From Ruegeria sp. Alg231-54 (lineage in GTDB: Bacteria; Pseudomonadota; Alphaproteobacteria; Rhodobacterales; Rhodobacteraceae), in assembly GCF_900143525.1 (NCBI RefSeq), contig NZ_FREZ01000005.1, positions 3-64,002 on the forward strand: a stretch of 64,000 nt of DNA, written 5' to 3'. How positions within the stretch are numbered: position 1 is the first letter of the stretch; every line of letters begins with the position of its first letter. Under the pieces are notes generated by a model. That model was not told where the DNA came from, ran no database searches, and saw only the letters and a list, made by a program, of their open reading frames with translations. The position numbers and the translations under genes were made by a program. Of the stretch, positions 1 through 8,385 are shown piece after piece.

Positions 1-344
1 GCTTGGAACACACCCTGATTGGCCTGAGAGCCAGAGTTCGGCTGTACGTTGGCAAAGCCGCACCCAAACAGCTCTTTGGCGCGGTCGATGGCCAGATTCT
101 CGGCGATGTCCACGTACTGGCAACCGCCATAATAGCGACGACCGGGATAGCCTTCGGCGTATTTGTTGGTCATCACCGAGCCTTGTGCTTCCATCACGGC
201 GGCAGAGACGATGTTTTCAGATGCGATCAGCTCGATCTCGTCGCGCTGACGACCCAGCTCGGATGTGATCGAGCCGAACAGCTCGGGATCACGGTCAGAA
301 AGGGACTGGGTGAAAAATCCGGTATCACGGAGATTGGCGTTCAT
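1..344 (-). CDS. glyA: Serine hydroxymethyltransferase, N-terminal part (cut by window edge)
   Basis: The first 114 residues of a PLP enzyme that interconverts serine and glycine while charging tetrahydrofolate with a one-carbon unit, in the cytoplasm. The translation begins [13 protein letters not shown] and contains the family blocks [26 protein letters not shown] and [11 protein letters not shown], which form the N-terminal arm and the start of the PLP domain in GlyA. The start is the ATG ending at 344, with a GGAG about six bases upstream. The gene runs off the left edge, so the PLP lysine is not visible. It is divergent from nadK, with about 170 bp between the two starts. Confidence 0.96.
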   Translation of the reverse strand, partial: MNANLRDTGFFTQSLSDRDPELFGSITSELGRQRDEIELIASENIVSAAVMEAQGSVMTNKYAEGYPGRRYYGGCQYVDIAENLAIDRAKELFGCGFANVQPNSGSQANQGVFQ

Positions 345-512
345 GGGGGCTCCACATGGCTGGGTAAGAATCTTGCGGATTTCCTATCGGAAACGGTACA
401 TGCGCAAAAGCTTTAAAGCGACGAATTGGCCCGCTGCGGCGTCAAGTCTGGCTTATCGGGGAAAGGTATGGTTGTTTCGGAACCAAATGTGCAAGACCGG
501 AAACCGCAACAA

Positions 513-1274
513 ATGATCCAGAGAATCGCTTTCCTCGCCAGCGACGTCAAAGTGGCCCAAACAGCCCGCGACGTGCTGGTGAAACGTTATGGAAACGCGG
601 CACCGCGGGATGCCGATGTGGTCGTTGCACTGGGCGGTGACGGGTTCATGCTCCATACGCTGCACAGCATGCAGCACCTGGATACGCCGGTTTATGGCAT
701 GAACCGAGGAACAATCGGCTTTCTGATGAACGAGTTCCACGAAGCCGACCTTATGGCCCGTCTGGGCGAAGCCGAGGAAGAAGTCATCAACCCACTGGCC
801 ATGCGTGCGATGGATCAGTCAGGTAAGATGCACGAAGCGCTGGCGATCAACGAGGTGTCGCTGCTGCGCGCAGGGCCACAAGCCGCGCGCCTCAGGATAA
901 GTGTCGATGGCCGTGTTCGCATGGATGAACTGGTCTGTGATGGCGCGTTGTTGTCCACGCCTGCCGGATCGACCGCCTATAACTACTCGGCTCACGGCCC
1001 GATTCTGCCAATTGGATCAGATGTTCTTGCCCTGACGGCTATTGCTGCATTCAGGCCACGTCGGTGGCGCGGTGCGCTGTTACCCAAGATCGCCAAGGTG
1101 CGTTTCGATGTGCTGGATGCGGACAAACGCCCAGTCATGGCCGATGCAGATTCGGTTTCATTCCCTGATATCGACTGGGTCGAGATCCGCTCTGAACCTG
1201 CAATCCAGCACCGCATTTTGTTCGACCCTGGGCATGGGTTGGAAGAGCGCCTGATATCCGAGCAATTCACCTAA
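513..1274 (+). CDS. nadK: NAD kinase
   Basis: A 254-residue cytoplasmic enzyme that phosphorylates NAD+ to NADP+. The GGDG diphosphate-binding motif is at residues 41-44 within VVALGGDGFML. The family NE/D motif appears as AINEVSLLR, and the nucleotide-binding block as DGALLSTPAGSTAYNYSAHGP. Length and the opening IAFLASD match alphaproteobacterial NadK. The start at 513 is chosen because the first beta strand follows at once. An in-frame ATG at 468 has a better purine-rich leader (GGGGAAAGGT) and would add 15 residues, so the start is uncertain. The gene stands alone, followed by the putative small RNA at 1355. Confidence 0.93.
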   Translation: MIQRIAFLASDVKVAQTARDVLVKRYGNAAPRDADVVVALGGDGFMLHTLHSMQHLDTPVYGMNRGTIGFLMNEFHEADLMARLGEAEEEVINPLAMRAMDQSGKMHEALAINEVSLLRAGPQAARLRISVDGRVRMDELVCDGALLSTPAGSTAYNYSAHGPILPIGSDVLALTAIAAFRPRRWRGALLPKIAKVRFDVLDADKRPVMADADSVSFPDIDWVEIRSEPAIQHRILFDPGHGLEERLISEQFT

Positions 1275-1305
1275 ATTTTGGGACTTACGAATTTTTTAGA
1301 ACTTG

Positions 1306-1321
1306 TGTGAAGCAGTTCACA
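1306..1321 (+). promoter_or_regulatory. CRP-type palindromic operator in a class II position
   Basis: The sequence reads TGTGA (1306-1310), six bases, TCACA (1317-1321). This is the exact consensus half-site pair recognised by CRP-family activators in enterobacteria. A -10-like TAATCT lies at 1343-1348. If transcription begins at G1355, the first base of a closing stem, the operator is centred at -41.5, the canonical class II activation distance. There is no obvious -35 box, as expected of an activator-dependent promoter. Which CRP/FNR family member would bind in this organism is unknown. Confidence 0.55.
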
Positions 1322-1354
1322 TGAGCTTCATTAACTTTCCGCTAATCTGATCTT

Positions 1355-1524
1355 GCCCGGAGAACACGTCTCGGTGGGAGTGAGTGGCCACCAAACGACG
1401 TTTTCGAACGATTGCGCAGTTTACGCGCTGGCGAGGGTAGGTGGTGCTACGCTCGTTAATGATATCTGGGCTTATTTTAGTAAGCTGACCCCGGGCACAA
1501 AACCCCGGGGTCTATTTTCGTTTT
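1355..1524 (+). ncRNA. Candidate structured small RNA ending in an intrinsic terminator
   Basis: About 130-170 nt downstream of nadK with no plausible coding frame but layered complementarity. GCCCGGA (1355-1361) pairs with TCTGGGC (1465-1471). Inside this, GAGTG (1378-1382) pairs with CGCTC (1450-1454), CCACC (1388-1392) with GGTGG (1440-1444), and GCGC (1414-1417) with GCGC (1425-1428). This gives one long, interrupted hairpin closed at its ends, followed by a strong terminator. An interrupted rod of this type resembles 6S RNA, but I cannot match 6S consensus blocks, so the family is open. A promoter-like TAATCT and a TGTGA-N6-TCACA palindrome lie just upstream. Confidence 0.45.
1487..1524 (+). 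terminator. Intrinsic terminator of the candidate small RNA
   Basis: GACCCCGGG (1487-1495) and CCCGGGGTC (1504-1512) form a 9-bp GC-rich stem with an eight-base loop, followed by the T-rich run TATTTTCGTTTT. It points along the plus strand and ends just before the convergent amidase stop codon at 1533. Confidence 0.8.
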
Positions 1525-1532
1525 GGGTCGCA

Positions 1533-2966
1533 CTACGTGCCCATCTTCTCCCACAACGGGAAGCACATTTGACCGACGCGCGCCTCAATTGCGGCGGCGG
1601 CATCCACGGCCATATCTTCACGCCAGCGGCGGGCAGCGATCTGGACATTGATCGGCTGCGGGCCGCTGGACAAATCCGCCAGCCGGGCCGGAACGCAAGC
1701 GGCGGGCAGGCCAAGGAAGTTCATCGCATAGGAATAAACGGCGCAGCCAAGAACCTCGTGCACCCCTTCGGCACCTTCGGTGTCCCGATCCGGCTTGAAG
1801 AATGGTTGCGGCAGGAAGGGCGACAAGACCAAAGCATAGTCTTCCATAAACAACGACCATTCACGGGCATAGTGGCTCCGCTTGGCCAACATTCGGATCA
1901 GGTCGGTTTCAACTATGGGAGGGAATTCCTGAAAATAGACGTCAAAGATCTCGCGGATGGTTTCAGATCCCGTGGCCTTGATGTCGCTTTGCATCAGGGT
2001 CAGGACTTCGCCCATCAAGGCGCGATAGCCTGACCGGCCGCACTCAAAGACATCCGGCGGGTCGATCTCTTCCACCATATAACCGGCGTCGACCAGCGCA
2101 TCGCGGGCCGTGTCCAGCGCCTTGTCGACCTCGGGGTGCAGCGCATAGCCAAAGGTGTTTTTGGTGAAGGCCACTTTGATCGGATCATGCATGGCTTCCC
2201 CGCGCCACGGCATTGAAACGTGAAACGGATCGCGCGGGTCGGCGGCGATCAGGCTGGGCATGGACAGATGCAAGTCGGCGGCCGAGCGGGTGATCAGCCC
2301 CTGGACCGACATGGATTGTGCTAGAATTCCGCGTTCGACCTGTTGGCTGGGGTTCCACGCAGGGACGCGCCCCAGCCCTGGTTTGACTGTGACCGCGCCA
2401 TTGGCCGCCGCGGGAAACCGCAGACTGCCGCCAATGTCGTTGCCATGCGCCAGCGCACCGATGCCTGCCATCACGCCCGCACCGGCCCCGCCCGAAGATC
2501 CACCAGGCGAGATATGGCGGCCCCACGGGTTATGTGTCCGGCCATGCAGCGGGTTGTCTGTATCGGCGCGGAATGAAAATTCCGGCGTGTTCGTCCGTCC
2601 AATCACGATGGCCCCGGCATTCTGCAGATTGCGCACAACAGGCGCGTCTTCGGGTGCGATCACATCTTTCAGGGCCACCACACCGTTTGAAGTCGCGTGC
2701 CCCTTTTGATCGACGTTAATCTTGATGGTGACGGGAACACCGTGCAGCGGACCGGCAGGGGCGCCGCCCGCCACAGACGCATCCAGATCACGTGCGCGTT
2801 CCAGCGCTTCGGTGCTCAGGTCCTCAACCACCGCATTCAGATTTGGATTCGCCTGGTGCATCCGGTCGATGGCATTTTGGGTGACCTCAAATGCGCTCAA
2901 CTCACCGCTGCGGGTTAAGGCAGTCAGGTCGGTGGCGTTCAGACGCCAGATATCGGTTTGTGTCAT
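1533..2966 (-). CDS. Amidase (amidase-signature family)
   Basis: A 477-residue hydrolase of the amidase-signature superfamily, which cleaves carboxylic amides with a Ser-cisSer-Lys triad. The lysine is in VTIKINVD, the cis-serine region in PGGSSGGAGAGVMAG, and the nucleophilic serine in the following GNDIGGSLRFPAAANG. Length is typical. The substrate cannot be read from sequence. The absence of gatC/gatB neighbours argues against a tRNA amidotransferase subunit, so it is probably a stand-alone catabolic or detoxifying amidase. The start at 2966 follows an AGCGAGGG leader. The gene is monocistronic and converges on the small-RNA terminator. Confidence 0.9.
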   Translation of the reverse strand: MTQTDIWRLNATDLTALTRSGELSAFEVTQNAIDRMHQANPNLNAVVEDLSTEALERARDLDASVAGGAPAGPLHGVPVTIKINVDQKGHATSNGVVALKDVIAPEDAPVVRNLQNAGAIVIGRTNTPEFSFRADTDNPLHGRTHNPWGRHISPGGSSGGAGAGVMAGIGALAHGNDIGGSLRFPAAANGAVTVKPGLGRVPAWNPSQQVERGILAQSMSVQGLITRSAADLHLSMPSLIAADPRDPFHVSMPWRGEAMHDPIKVAFTKNTFGYALHPEVDKALDTARDALVDAGYMVEEIDPPDVFECGRSGYRALMGEVLTLMQSDIKATGSETIREIFDVYFQEFPPIVETDLIRMLAKRSHYAREWSLFMEDYALVLSPFLPQPFFKPDRDTEGAEGVHEVLGCAVYSYAMNFLGLPAACVPARLADLSSGPQPINVQIAARRWREDMAVDAAAAIEARVGQMCFPLWEKMGT

Positions 2967-3021
2967 GGGCCCTCGCTGTCTTGGGATGACAGTAGGGGGC
3001 TTGTTTCAGGTTGCAAGAGAA

Positions 3022-3056
3022 AGACATGCGGGCGACGGATCGTCGCCCGCATGTCT
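3022..3056 (-). terminator. Rho-independent terminator of prpE
   Basis: A perfect inverted repeat with 15-bp arms (AGACATGCGGGCGAC at 3022-3036 and its complement at 3042-3056) and a five-base loop lies two bases beyond the prpE stop codon. On the minus strand it is followed by the pyrimidine tract TTTCTCTT. Confidence 0.8.
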
Positions 3057-3057
3057 G

Positions 3058-4947
3058 CTACTGAGCGTAGCCAAGGGTTTTCAACGCGTCGGCGATCTCG
3101 TCCAGAATAGCCGGGTCATCGATGGTGGCTGGCATCTTGTAGTCCTTGCTGTCCGCAATCGACACCATCGTTCCACGCAGGATCTTGCCCGAGCGGGTCT
3201 TAGGAAGGCGGTCTACCACCACGGCTAGTTTGAACGCAGCGACCGGCCCGATCTTTTCGCGCACCAGTTTGACGACGTCTTGAACCACCTCGCCATGGTC
3301 GCGGTCACAGCCTGCATTCAGGCAAAGGAACCCCACTGGCATTTGACCTTTCAACTGGTCCGTCACACCGATCACTGCACACTCGGCCACGTCGGGGTGG
3401 GCGGCCAGAACCTCTTCCATCCCACCGGTCGACAAGCGGTGGCCAGCGACGTTGATCACGTCATCGGTGCGCGCCATGATGTATAGGTAGCCATCCTCGT
3501 CCACCATGCCTGCATCGCCAGTCTCGTAATAACCGGGGAATTGGTTCAGGTATGAACTTTTGAACCGATCCTCGGCATTCCACAGCGTTGGCAAGGTGCC
3601 CGGGGGCAGGGGGAGTTTGATCGCAATTGCGCCCAGCTCACCAGGTTTCATCGGATGACCGCCTTCGTCCAAAATCTGCACATCATAGCCAGGCATCGGT
3701 TTCGCGGGTGAACCCAGCTTGACCGGCAGTTCCTCGATTCCCAGTGGGTTGCCGGCGATGGTCCAGCCGGTTTCGGTCTGCCACCAGTGATCGATCACCG
3801 GCACCTTCAACGCGTCTTGCGCCCATTCGATCGTATCGGGGTCTGCGCGCTCGCCCGCCAGATACAACGCGCGCAAGCAGGAGAGGTCATACTTCGCCAG
3901 CATTTCCCCCTTGGGGTCTTCACGTTTCACGGCGCGGATGGCGGTCGGGGCGGTGAAGAAGCTTTTGACCTTATGCTCGGAAATCACCCGCCAGAAAGTG
4001 CCCGCGTCGGGCGTGCCGACGGGCTTGCCTTCAAACACAATCGTCGTGTTTCCGTGTATGAGGGGGGCGTAACAAATGTAAGAGTGTCCAACAACCCAGC
4101 CCACGTCCGAGGCCGCCCAGAACACATCGCCCGGATCGACATCGTAGATGTTTTTCATTGTCCAGTTCAGCGCCACCAAATGGCCTGCGGTCGGGCGTAC
4201 AACACCTTTGGGCGCGCCGGTGGTGCCGGAAGTATACAGGATGTACGCCGGATCATTGCCATCGACTGGAACGCATTCCGCCGGTTCGACACCATATTGG
4301 AATCCATGCCAGTTGTAGTCACGCCCTTCAATTAATTGCGCCACTTCCTGCTCGCGCTGGAAGACCACGCAGAACTCGGGCTTGTGGTTGGCCATGTCGA
4401 TGGCCCCGTCCAACAGCGGTTTATAATGCACGACGCGACCCGGTTCCATCCCGCAGGATGCAGCGATGATCGCCTTGGGCTTGGCGTCGTCGATCCGGAC
4501 AGCCAGTTCATTGCTGGCAAAGCCGCCGAACACCACCGAGTGCACGGCCCCCAGACGGGCGCAGGCGAGCATGGCCTCCAGCGCTTCGGGGATCATTGGC
4601 ATATAGATGATGACACGGTCTCCCTTTTCGACGCCCTTGGCGCGCAATGCCCCGGCCAGATTGGCCACGCGGTTGCGCAGTTCGACATATGAAATCTCGC
4701 GCTTGGTGTGGGTAATCGGGCTGTCATAGATGATGGCAGTCTGCTCGCCGCGGCCATTTTCGACATGCCGGTCGACCGAGTTCCAGCAGGTGTTCACCTT
4801 GGCATCGCTGAACCACTCATACAAAGGGGCGTTGTCGTCAAACAGGGCTTTGGTCGGCGGTTGAACCCAGTCAATTGCCTTTGCGGCGTTCATCCAAAAA
4901 GCCTCTGGGTCCGATTCCCAGCCTTCGTAAATGTCCTGATATGCCAC
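3058..4947 (-). CDS. prpE: Propionate--CoA ligase
   Basis: A 629-residue AMP-forming acyl-CoA synthetase that makes propionyl-CoA from propionate, ATP and CoA. The opening YQDIYEGWESDPEAFW is typical of PrpE. The P-loop YTSGTTGAPKG is at about residues 238-248. The adenylate block GYYETGDAG precedes the hinge, and PKTRSGK near the C-terminus carries the catalytic, acetylatable lysine. Related acetyl- and acetoacetyl-CoA synthetases are the alternative, but the length and N-terminus favour PrpE. The start is GTG at 4947, behind a strong GGAGGAG. The upstream region carries multiple TTTGCAAA octamers, as expected of control by a short-chain acyl-CoA regulator, and a terminator follows the stop. 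Confidence 0.92.
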   Translation of the reverse strand: MAYQDIYEGWESDPEAFWMNAAKAIDWVQPPTKALFDDNAPLYEWFSDAKVNTCWNSVDRHVENGRGEQTAIIYDSPITHTKREISYVELRNRVANLAGALRAKGVEKGDRVIIYMPMIPEALEAMLACARLGAVHSVVFGGFASNELAVRIDDAKPKAIIAASCGMEPGRVVHYKPLLDGAIDMANHKPEFCVVFQREQEVAQLIEGRDYNWHGFQYGVEPAECVPVDGNDPAYILYTSGTTGAPKGVVRPTAGHLVALNWTMKNIYDVDPGDVFWAASDVGWVVGHSYICYAPLIHGNTTIVFEGKPVGTPDAGTFWRVISEHKVKSFFTAPTAIRAVKREDPKGEMLAKYDLSCLRALYLAGERADPDTIEWAQDALKVPVIDHWWQTETGWTIAGNPLGIEELPVKLGSPAKPMPGYDVQILDEGGHPMKPGELGAIAIKLPLPPGTLPTLWNAEDRFKSSYLNQFPGYYETGDAGMVDEDGYLYIMARTDDVINVAGHRLSTGGMEEVLAAHPDVAECAVIGVTDQLKGQMPVGFLCLNAGCDRDHGEVVQDVVKLVREKIGPVAAFKLAVVVDRLPKTRSGKILRGTMVSIADSKDYKMPATIDDPAILDEIADALKTLGYAQ

Positions 4948-5034
4948 GGTGAACTCCTCCTAAATCTCCTTGAGAAATGTGTTATGTGGCTAGGGGGCAC
5001 CGCACAAGCGAGCGCTTTGACGGAGCGTCACTTT

Positions 5035-5157
5035 ATCGCAAAAAAATTTGCAAGAGTCCGCAGATTGGTCTGCAAATTTTTGCAAACCATCGTCTTTTTG
5101 CTGACTTTTCACGATCAATTTTGCGCTTTTGCAAAGTTGAATAATTTGGTGTGCAAA
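5035..5157 (-). promoter_or_regulatory. TTTGCAAA octamer cluster upstream of prpE (putative ScfR/PccR-type operators)
   Basis: The prpE leader holds repeated octamers related to TTTGCAAA: ATCGCAAA (5035-5042) and TTTGCAAG (5047-5054) separated by exactly four bases; TCCGCAGA (5057-5064) and TCTGCAAA (5069-5076), again four bases apart; exact TTTGCAAA at 5079-5086 and 5128-5135; and TGTGCAAA at 5150-5157. From memory, two TTTGCAAA octamers spaced by four bases are the site reported for PccR, a short-chain acyl-CoA regulator of Rhodobacter propionate metabolism. The position upstream of prpE fits. The regulator gene is not in this window. Confidence 0.6.
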
Positions 5158-5179
5158 TTTTCACCTGCTTTGAATCAAA

Positions 5180-5203
5180 CAGGGCGCCTATACTGGCGCC
5201 CTG
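5180..5203 (-). terminator. Terminator-like hairpin downstream of maeB
   Basis: CAGGGCGCC (5180-5188) and GGCGCCCTG (5195-5203) form a perfect 9-bp stem with a six-base loop, 18 bp beyond the maeB stop. On the minus strand it is followed only by TTTGATTC, so the U-tract is short and termination may be partial. Confidence 0.6.
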
Positions 5204-5221
5204 AATACTGTTTCAGGTTAA

Positions 5222-7495
5222 TTAACCGTAATGCGCTACGGGTGTACCCGCGATCGCCGCCATATTCAGCAATCCGCGCGCTGTGATTGACGGCGTCACG
5301 ATATGCGCCTTGTTGCCCATGCCCATCAGGATCGGGCCGACCTCCAGGCCATCGGCCTTCATTTTCAGGATATTGCGCACTCCGCTCGCCGCATCCGCAT
5401 GGGCAAAGATCAGAACGTTTGCTGTTCCTTTCAGGCGTGAGTTCGGGAAGATCCGCGAACGCAGTTCAGGGTCGAGGGCCAGATCCAGATTCATTTCACC
5501 TTCATATGTGAAATCGCGCGGCTCGGCGTCGAGGATATCCAGTGCCGCCCGCAACCTTTTGCCCGATCCTTCAGCCTGATTGCCAAACTGCGACTGAGAA
5601 CAGAAGGCGATTTTAGGCTCGATCCCGAAACGCCGAACATGACGCGCGGCGCCAATGGTCGACTCGGCCAGCTCTTCGGGGGTTGGTAGCTGCCGAACAT
5701 GGGTATCGGCAATGAACAGCGGTCCGTCCTCGAGGATCATCAGCGACAGCGCGCCATGCGGGTGCAGATCGACATCGCCCAGAACCTGTTCGACGTAGTT
5801 GAGGTGCCAACGATACTCGCCAAAGGTGCCGCAGATCATGCTGTCTGCCTCACCACGTTGCACCATGATGGCCGCAATGGCGGTGTTGTTCGTCCGCATG
5901 ATCGCCTTTGCCAGGTCCGGCGTGACACCGCGGCGTTGCATGATCTCGTGATACGAGTTCCAGTAGTCGTAATATCGCGGGTCGTCTTGCGGGTTTACAA
6001 TCTGGAAGTCTTTGCCGGGACGGACCGTCAGCCCCAACCGTTCGCATCGTGCATTGATCACTTCGGGGCGGCCGATCAGGATTGGGGTTTCGGTTGTTTC
6101 CTCAAGAATAGCCTGAGCTGCGCGCAGAACACGCTCGTCCTCGCCCTCGGCAAATACGATCCGGCGCGAGGCCACGGCCGCGGCCTCAAAGACCGGGCGC
6201 ATCAGCAGGGCAGACTTGAAGACAGACTGATTCAACCGTTCTTTGTATGCCTCGAAGTCGTCGATCGGGCGCTTGGCCACACCGCTTTCCATCGCGGCTT
6301 TGGCAACGGCCGAGGACACGACGCCGACAAGGCGCGGGTCAAAGGGTTTGGGGATCAGATAATCGGGGCCAAATGTCAGTTGCTCACCTTTGTAGGCCGC
6401 AGCCGCCTCGGCGCTGGTCGTGGCGCGTGCCATCTCGGCGATCCCGTCCACACAGGCGATCTGCATTTCGTCGTTGATTTCGGTCGCACCCACATCCAGC
6501 GCTCCCCGGAAGATGAAGGGGAAACACAGCACGTTGTTGACCTGATTGGGAAAGTCGCTGCGGCCGGTGGCAATGATCGCGTCCGGCGCGACTTCGCGTG
6601 CGGCTTGTGGCAAAATTTCCGGGCTTGGATTGGCCAGCGCGAAGATGATCGGGCGCTTGGCCATCTTCTCAACCATCTCGGGCTTCAGGACGTTCGGCCC
6701 GCTAAGGCCAAGGAACAGGTCTGCATCGCCGATTACATCGTCCAGCGTGCGCAAATCCGTTTTTTGTGCGAATTGATCCTTGTGCGGGTTCATGTCCTCT
6801 TCACGGCCTTCATAGACAAGCCCGTGAATGTCGCACAGCCAGATATTCTCGCGTTTGACGCCCAGTTTGACCAGCATCATCAGGCAGGCAATTCCCGCCG
6901 CGCCGCCACCGGTTGAGACCACTTTGACGTCTTCAAAATTTTTGCCGGCGACGTGCAGCGCATTCTTGGCCGCGGCACCCACGACAATCGCGGTGCCGTG
7001 CTGGTCGTCGTGAAAGACCGGGATGTTCATCCGTTCCCGGCACAGCTTTTCGACAATAAAACAGTCCGGCGCCTTGATGTCTTCAAGGTTGATCGCGCCA
7101 AAGGTCGGTTCCAATGCGCAAACGATATCCGCCAGTTTCTCGGGGTCGGGTTGATCGACCTCGATGTCAAAGCAATCGATCCCGGCGAATTTCTTGAACA
7201 AGACGGCCTTGCCTTCCATCACCGGTTTGGATGCAAGTGCGCCGATGTTCCCCAGCCCCAGTACCGCCGTTCCGTTCGAGACGACCGCCACCAAGTTCCC
7301 GCGTGCGGTATACAGCTCGGCATTTGCAGGATCCGCTTTGATTTCCAGGCTGGCTTCGGCCACACCGGGCGAATAGGCGCGCGCCAGATCGCGGCCGTTC
7401 GCCATCGGTTTTGTCGCTTTGATTTCAAGCTTACCGGGCTTTGGATGGGCGTGATATTCTAGCGCGGCCTGCCGCAGGCTGGGTGTGTCCGACAT
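5222..7495 (-). CDS. maeB: NADP-dependent malic enzyme fused to a phosphotransacetylase domain
   Basis: A 757-residue two-domain enzyme that decarboxylates malate to pyruvate while making NADPH. Residues 1 to about 430 are malic enzyme: the [13 protein letters not shown]-terminal block, [11 protein letters not shown] metal/substrate site, and the nucleotide fold [12 protein letters not shown]. Residues from about 440 to the end resemble phosphate acetyltransferase ([26 protein letters not shown]), which in MaeB proteins is regarded as regulatory, responding to acetyl-CoA. Length matches the family. The start has GAGGAG ten bases upstream. The gene is monocistronic between a divergent membrane-protein gene and a hairpin, and its placement beside prpE fits anaplerotic balancing of C2/C3 carbon. 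Confidence 0.95.
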   Translation of the reverse strand: MSDTPSLRQAALEYHAHPKPGKLEIKATKPMANGRDLARAYSPGVAEASLEIKADPANAELYTARGNLVAVVSNGTAVLGLGNIGALASKPVMEGKAVLFKKFAGIDCFDIEVDQPDPEKLADIVCALEPTFGAINLEDIKAPDCFIVEKLCRERMNIPVFHDDQHGTAIVVGAAAKNALHVAGKNFEDVKVVSTGGGAAGIACLMMLVKLGVKRENIWLCDIHGLVYEGREEDMNPHKDQFAQKTDLRTLDDVIGDADLFLGLSGPNVLKPEMVEKMAKRPIIFALANPSPEILPQAAREVAPDAIIATGRSDFPNQVNNVLCFPFIFRGALDVGATEINDEMQIACVDGIAEMARATTSAEAAAAYKGEQLTFGPDYLIPKPFDPRLVGVVSSAVAKAAMESGVAKRPIDDFEAYKERLNQSVFKSALLMRPVFEAAAVASRRIVFAEGEDERVLRAAQAILEETTETPILIGRPEVINARCERLGLTVRPGKDFQIVNPQDDPRYYDYWNSYHEIMQRRGVTPDLAKAIMRTNNTAIAAIMVQRGEADSMICGTFGEYRWHLNYVEQVLGDVDLHPHGALSLMILEDGPLFIADTHVRQLPTPEELAESTIGAARHVRRFGIEPKIAFCSQSQFGNQAEGSGKRLRAALDILDAEPRDFTYEGEMNLDLALDPELRSRIFPNSRLKGTANVLIFAHADAASGVRNILKMKADGLEVGPILMGMGNKAHIVTPSITARGLLNMAAIAGTPVAHYG

Positions 7496-7680
7496 CGGCG
7501 ACTCAACTCCTCAGGAAATTTGATTTAGTGTTAAACTATTTCCCCGGCTTTGGCTACGCTACGTCATTTTGCAACAGTTTCGCTAAAGTTCACCGACATC
7601 CCGTTGAAAAGCGTCGCATTGCTTTTACATTCGGGCAACTTTGGAGCCAACTTAGACCTGTCGAGCACTGAAAGCCATAA

Positions 7681-8385
7681 ATGAGCTATAAAGATGAAAT
7701 TCAGGCCGGGACCGCCTTCCCGGTGGACCAGGTCGTTGTTGGCCCGGATCGCGCCGTTTACGTATCGGTTTTGCTGATCGCCATCCTTGTCCTTGCCGCC
7801 GTCAGTATCTGGCCGGTTCAAGCCCTTGCTCTGAACGAAGAGGGGGGATTGTTCGAAACGATCTCGGCCGCTGCGCTTTTTGCCGCGGGCCTAGCCGCGC
7901 TCTGGCGCTATCCCGGCATAACCCGTCTTTATATTGCGCTGGTCTGTCTGTTGCTGGCGGAAAGAGAGCTTGAGGCGGAAATCTATCCAGTCGAAAGCCT
8001 GCCATATTGGGTCCTTAACGGTTTGGACAGTGTGCTTGATATGACGTCGGTCCGGGTTGTTCTGGCCGTCATCGTTATCGGAGGTGCCCTATCGCATGGA
8101 GCCCCGACGGCATGGCGGGCGGTAAAGCGACGGGCGCCTTTTTTCGTAATTTTCGTGCTGGCGGGATTGCTGGCGGTAACCGCTCAGCTGCTCGAGGAAG
8201 TTTCCGGAATCTACCAGGCAGATCTGTCCACACTTATGACGGTGCGGTTCTTTGTGCTGGAAGAAACGCTTGAGATGTTCTTTTCGATTGGCATTTTGGC
8301 CTCTGTTCTGATCGGATGGCCAAAATCCGATGCCGAAGAGACGCTGAATGACCTCGACCAGAAACAACAGCCAGACGCGCGCTGA
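7681..8385 (+). CDS. Integral membrane protein of unknown function
   Basis: A 234-residue protein with about six hydrophobic segments: residues about 27-47 (VSVLLIAILVLAAVSIW), 58-75, 79-95, 122-138, 151-168 and 205-222. The stretch between the first two segments contains NEEGGLFETISA. I recognise no catalytic motif. Charged residues near the helices (LAERELEAEIYPVE; QLLEEVSGIYQ; EETLEMFFS) recur, as in small membrane enzymes or sensors, but I assign no function. Its last 38 bases overlap the next gene, so the two are probably co-transcribed. Confidence 0.75.
   Translation: MSYKDEIQAGTAFPVDQVVVGPDRAVYVSVLLIAILVLAAVSIWPVQALALNEEGGLFETISAAALFAAGLAALWRYPGITRLYIALVCLLLAERELEAEIYPVESLPYWVLNGLDSVLDMTSVRVVLAVIVIGGALSHGAPTAWRAVKRRAPFFVIFVLAGLLAVTAQLLEEVSGIYQADLSTLMTVRFFVLEETLEMFFSIGILASVLIGWPKSDAEETLNDLDQKQQPDAR

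Noticed and set aside
3-416. Open frame of 137 residues on the plus strand over the start of glyA
   Set aside because: It is the shadow of the glyA reading frame on the opposite strand; the minus-strand translation carries all GlyA motifs.
1355-1471. Signal-recognition-particle RNA, RNase P RNA or tmRNA identity for the structured RNA
   Set aside because: The conserved blocks of these RNAs (for example the GGAAGC tetraloop region or the RNase P GAGGAAAGTCC block) are not present.
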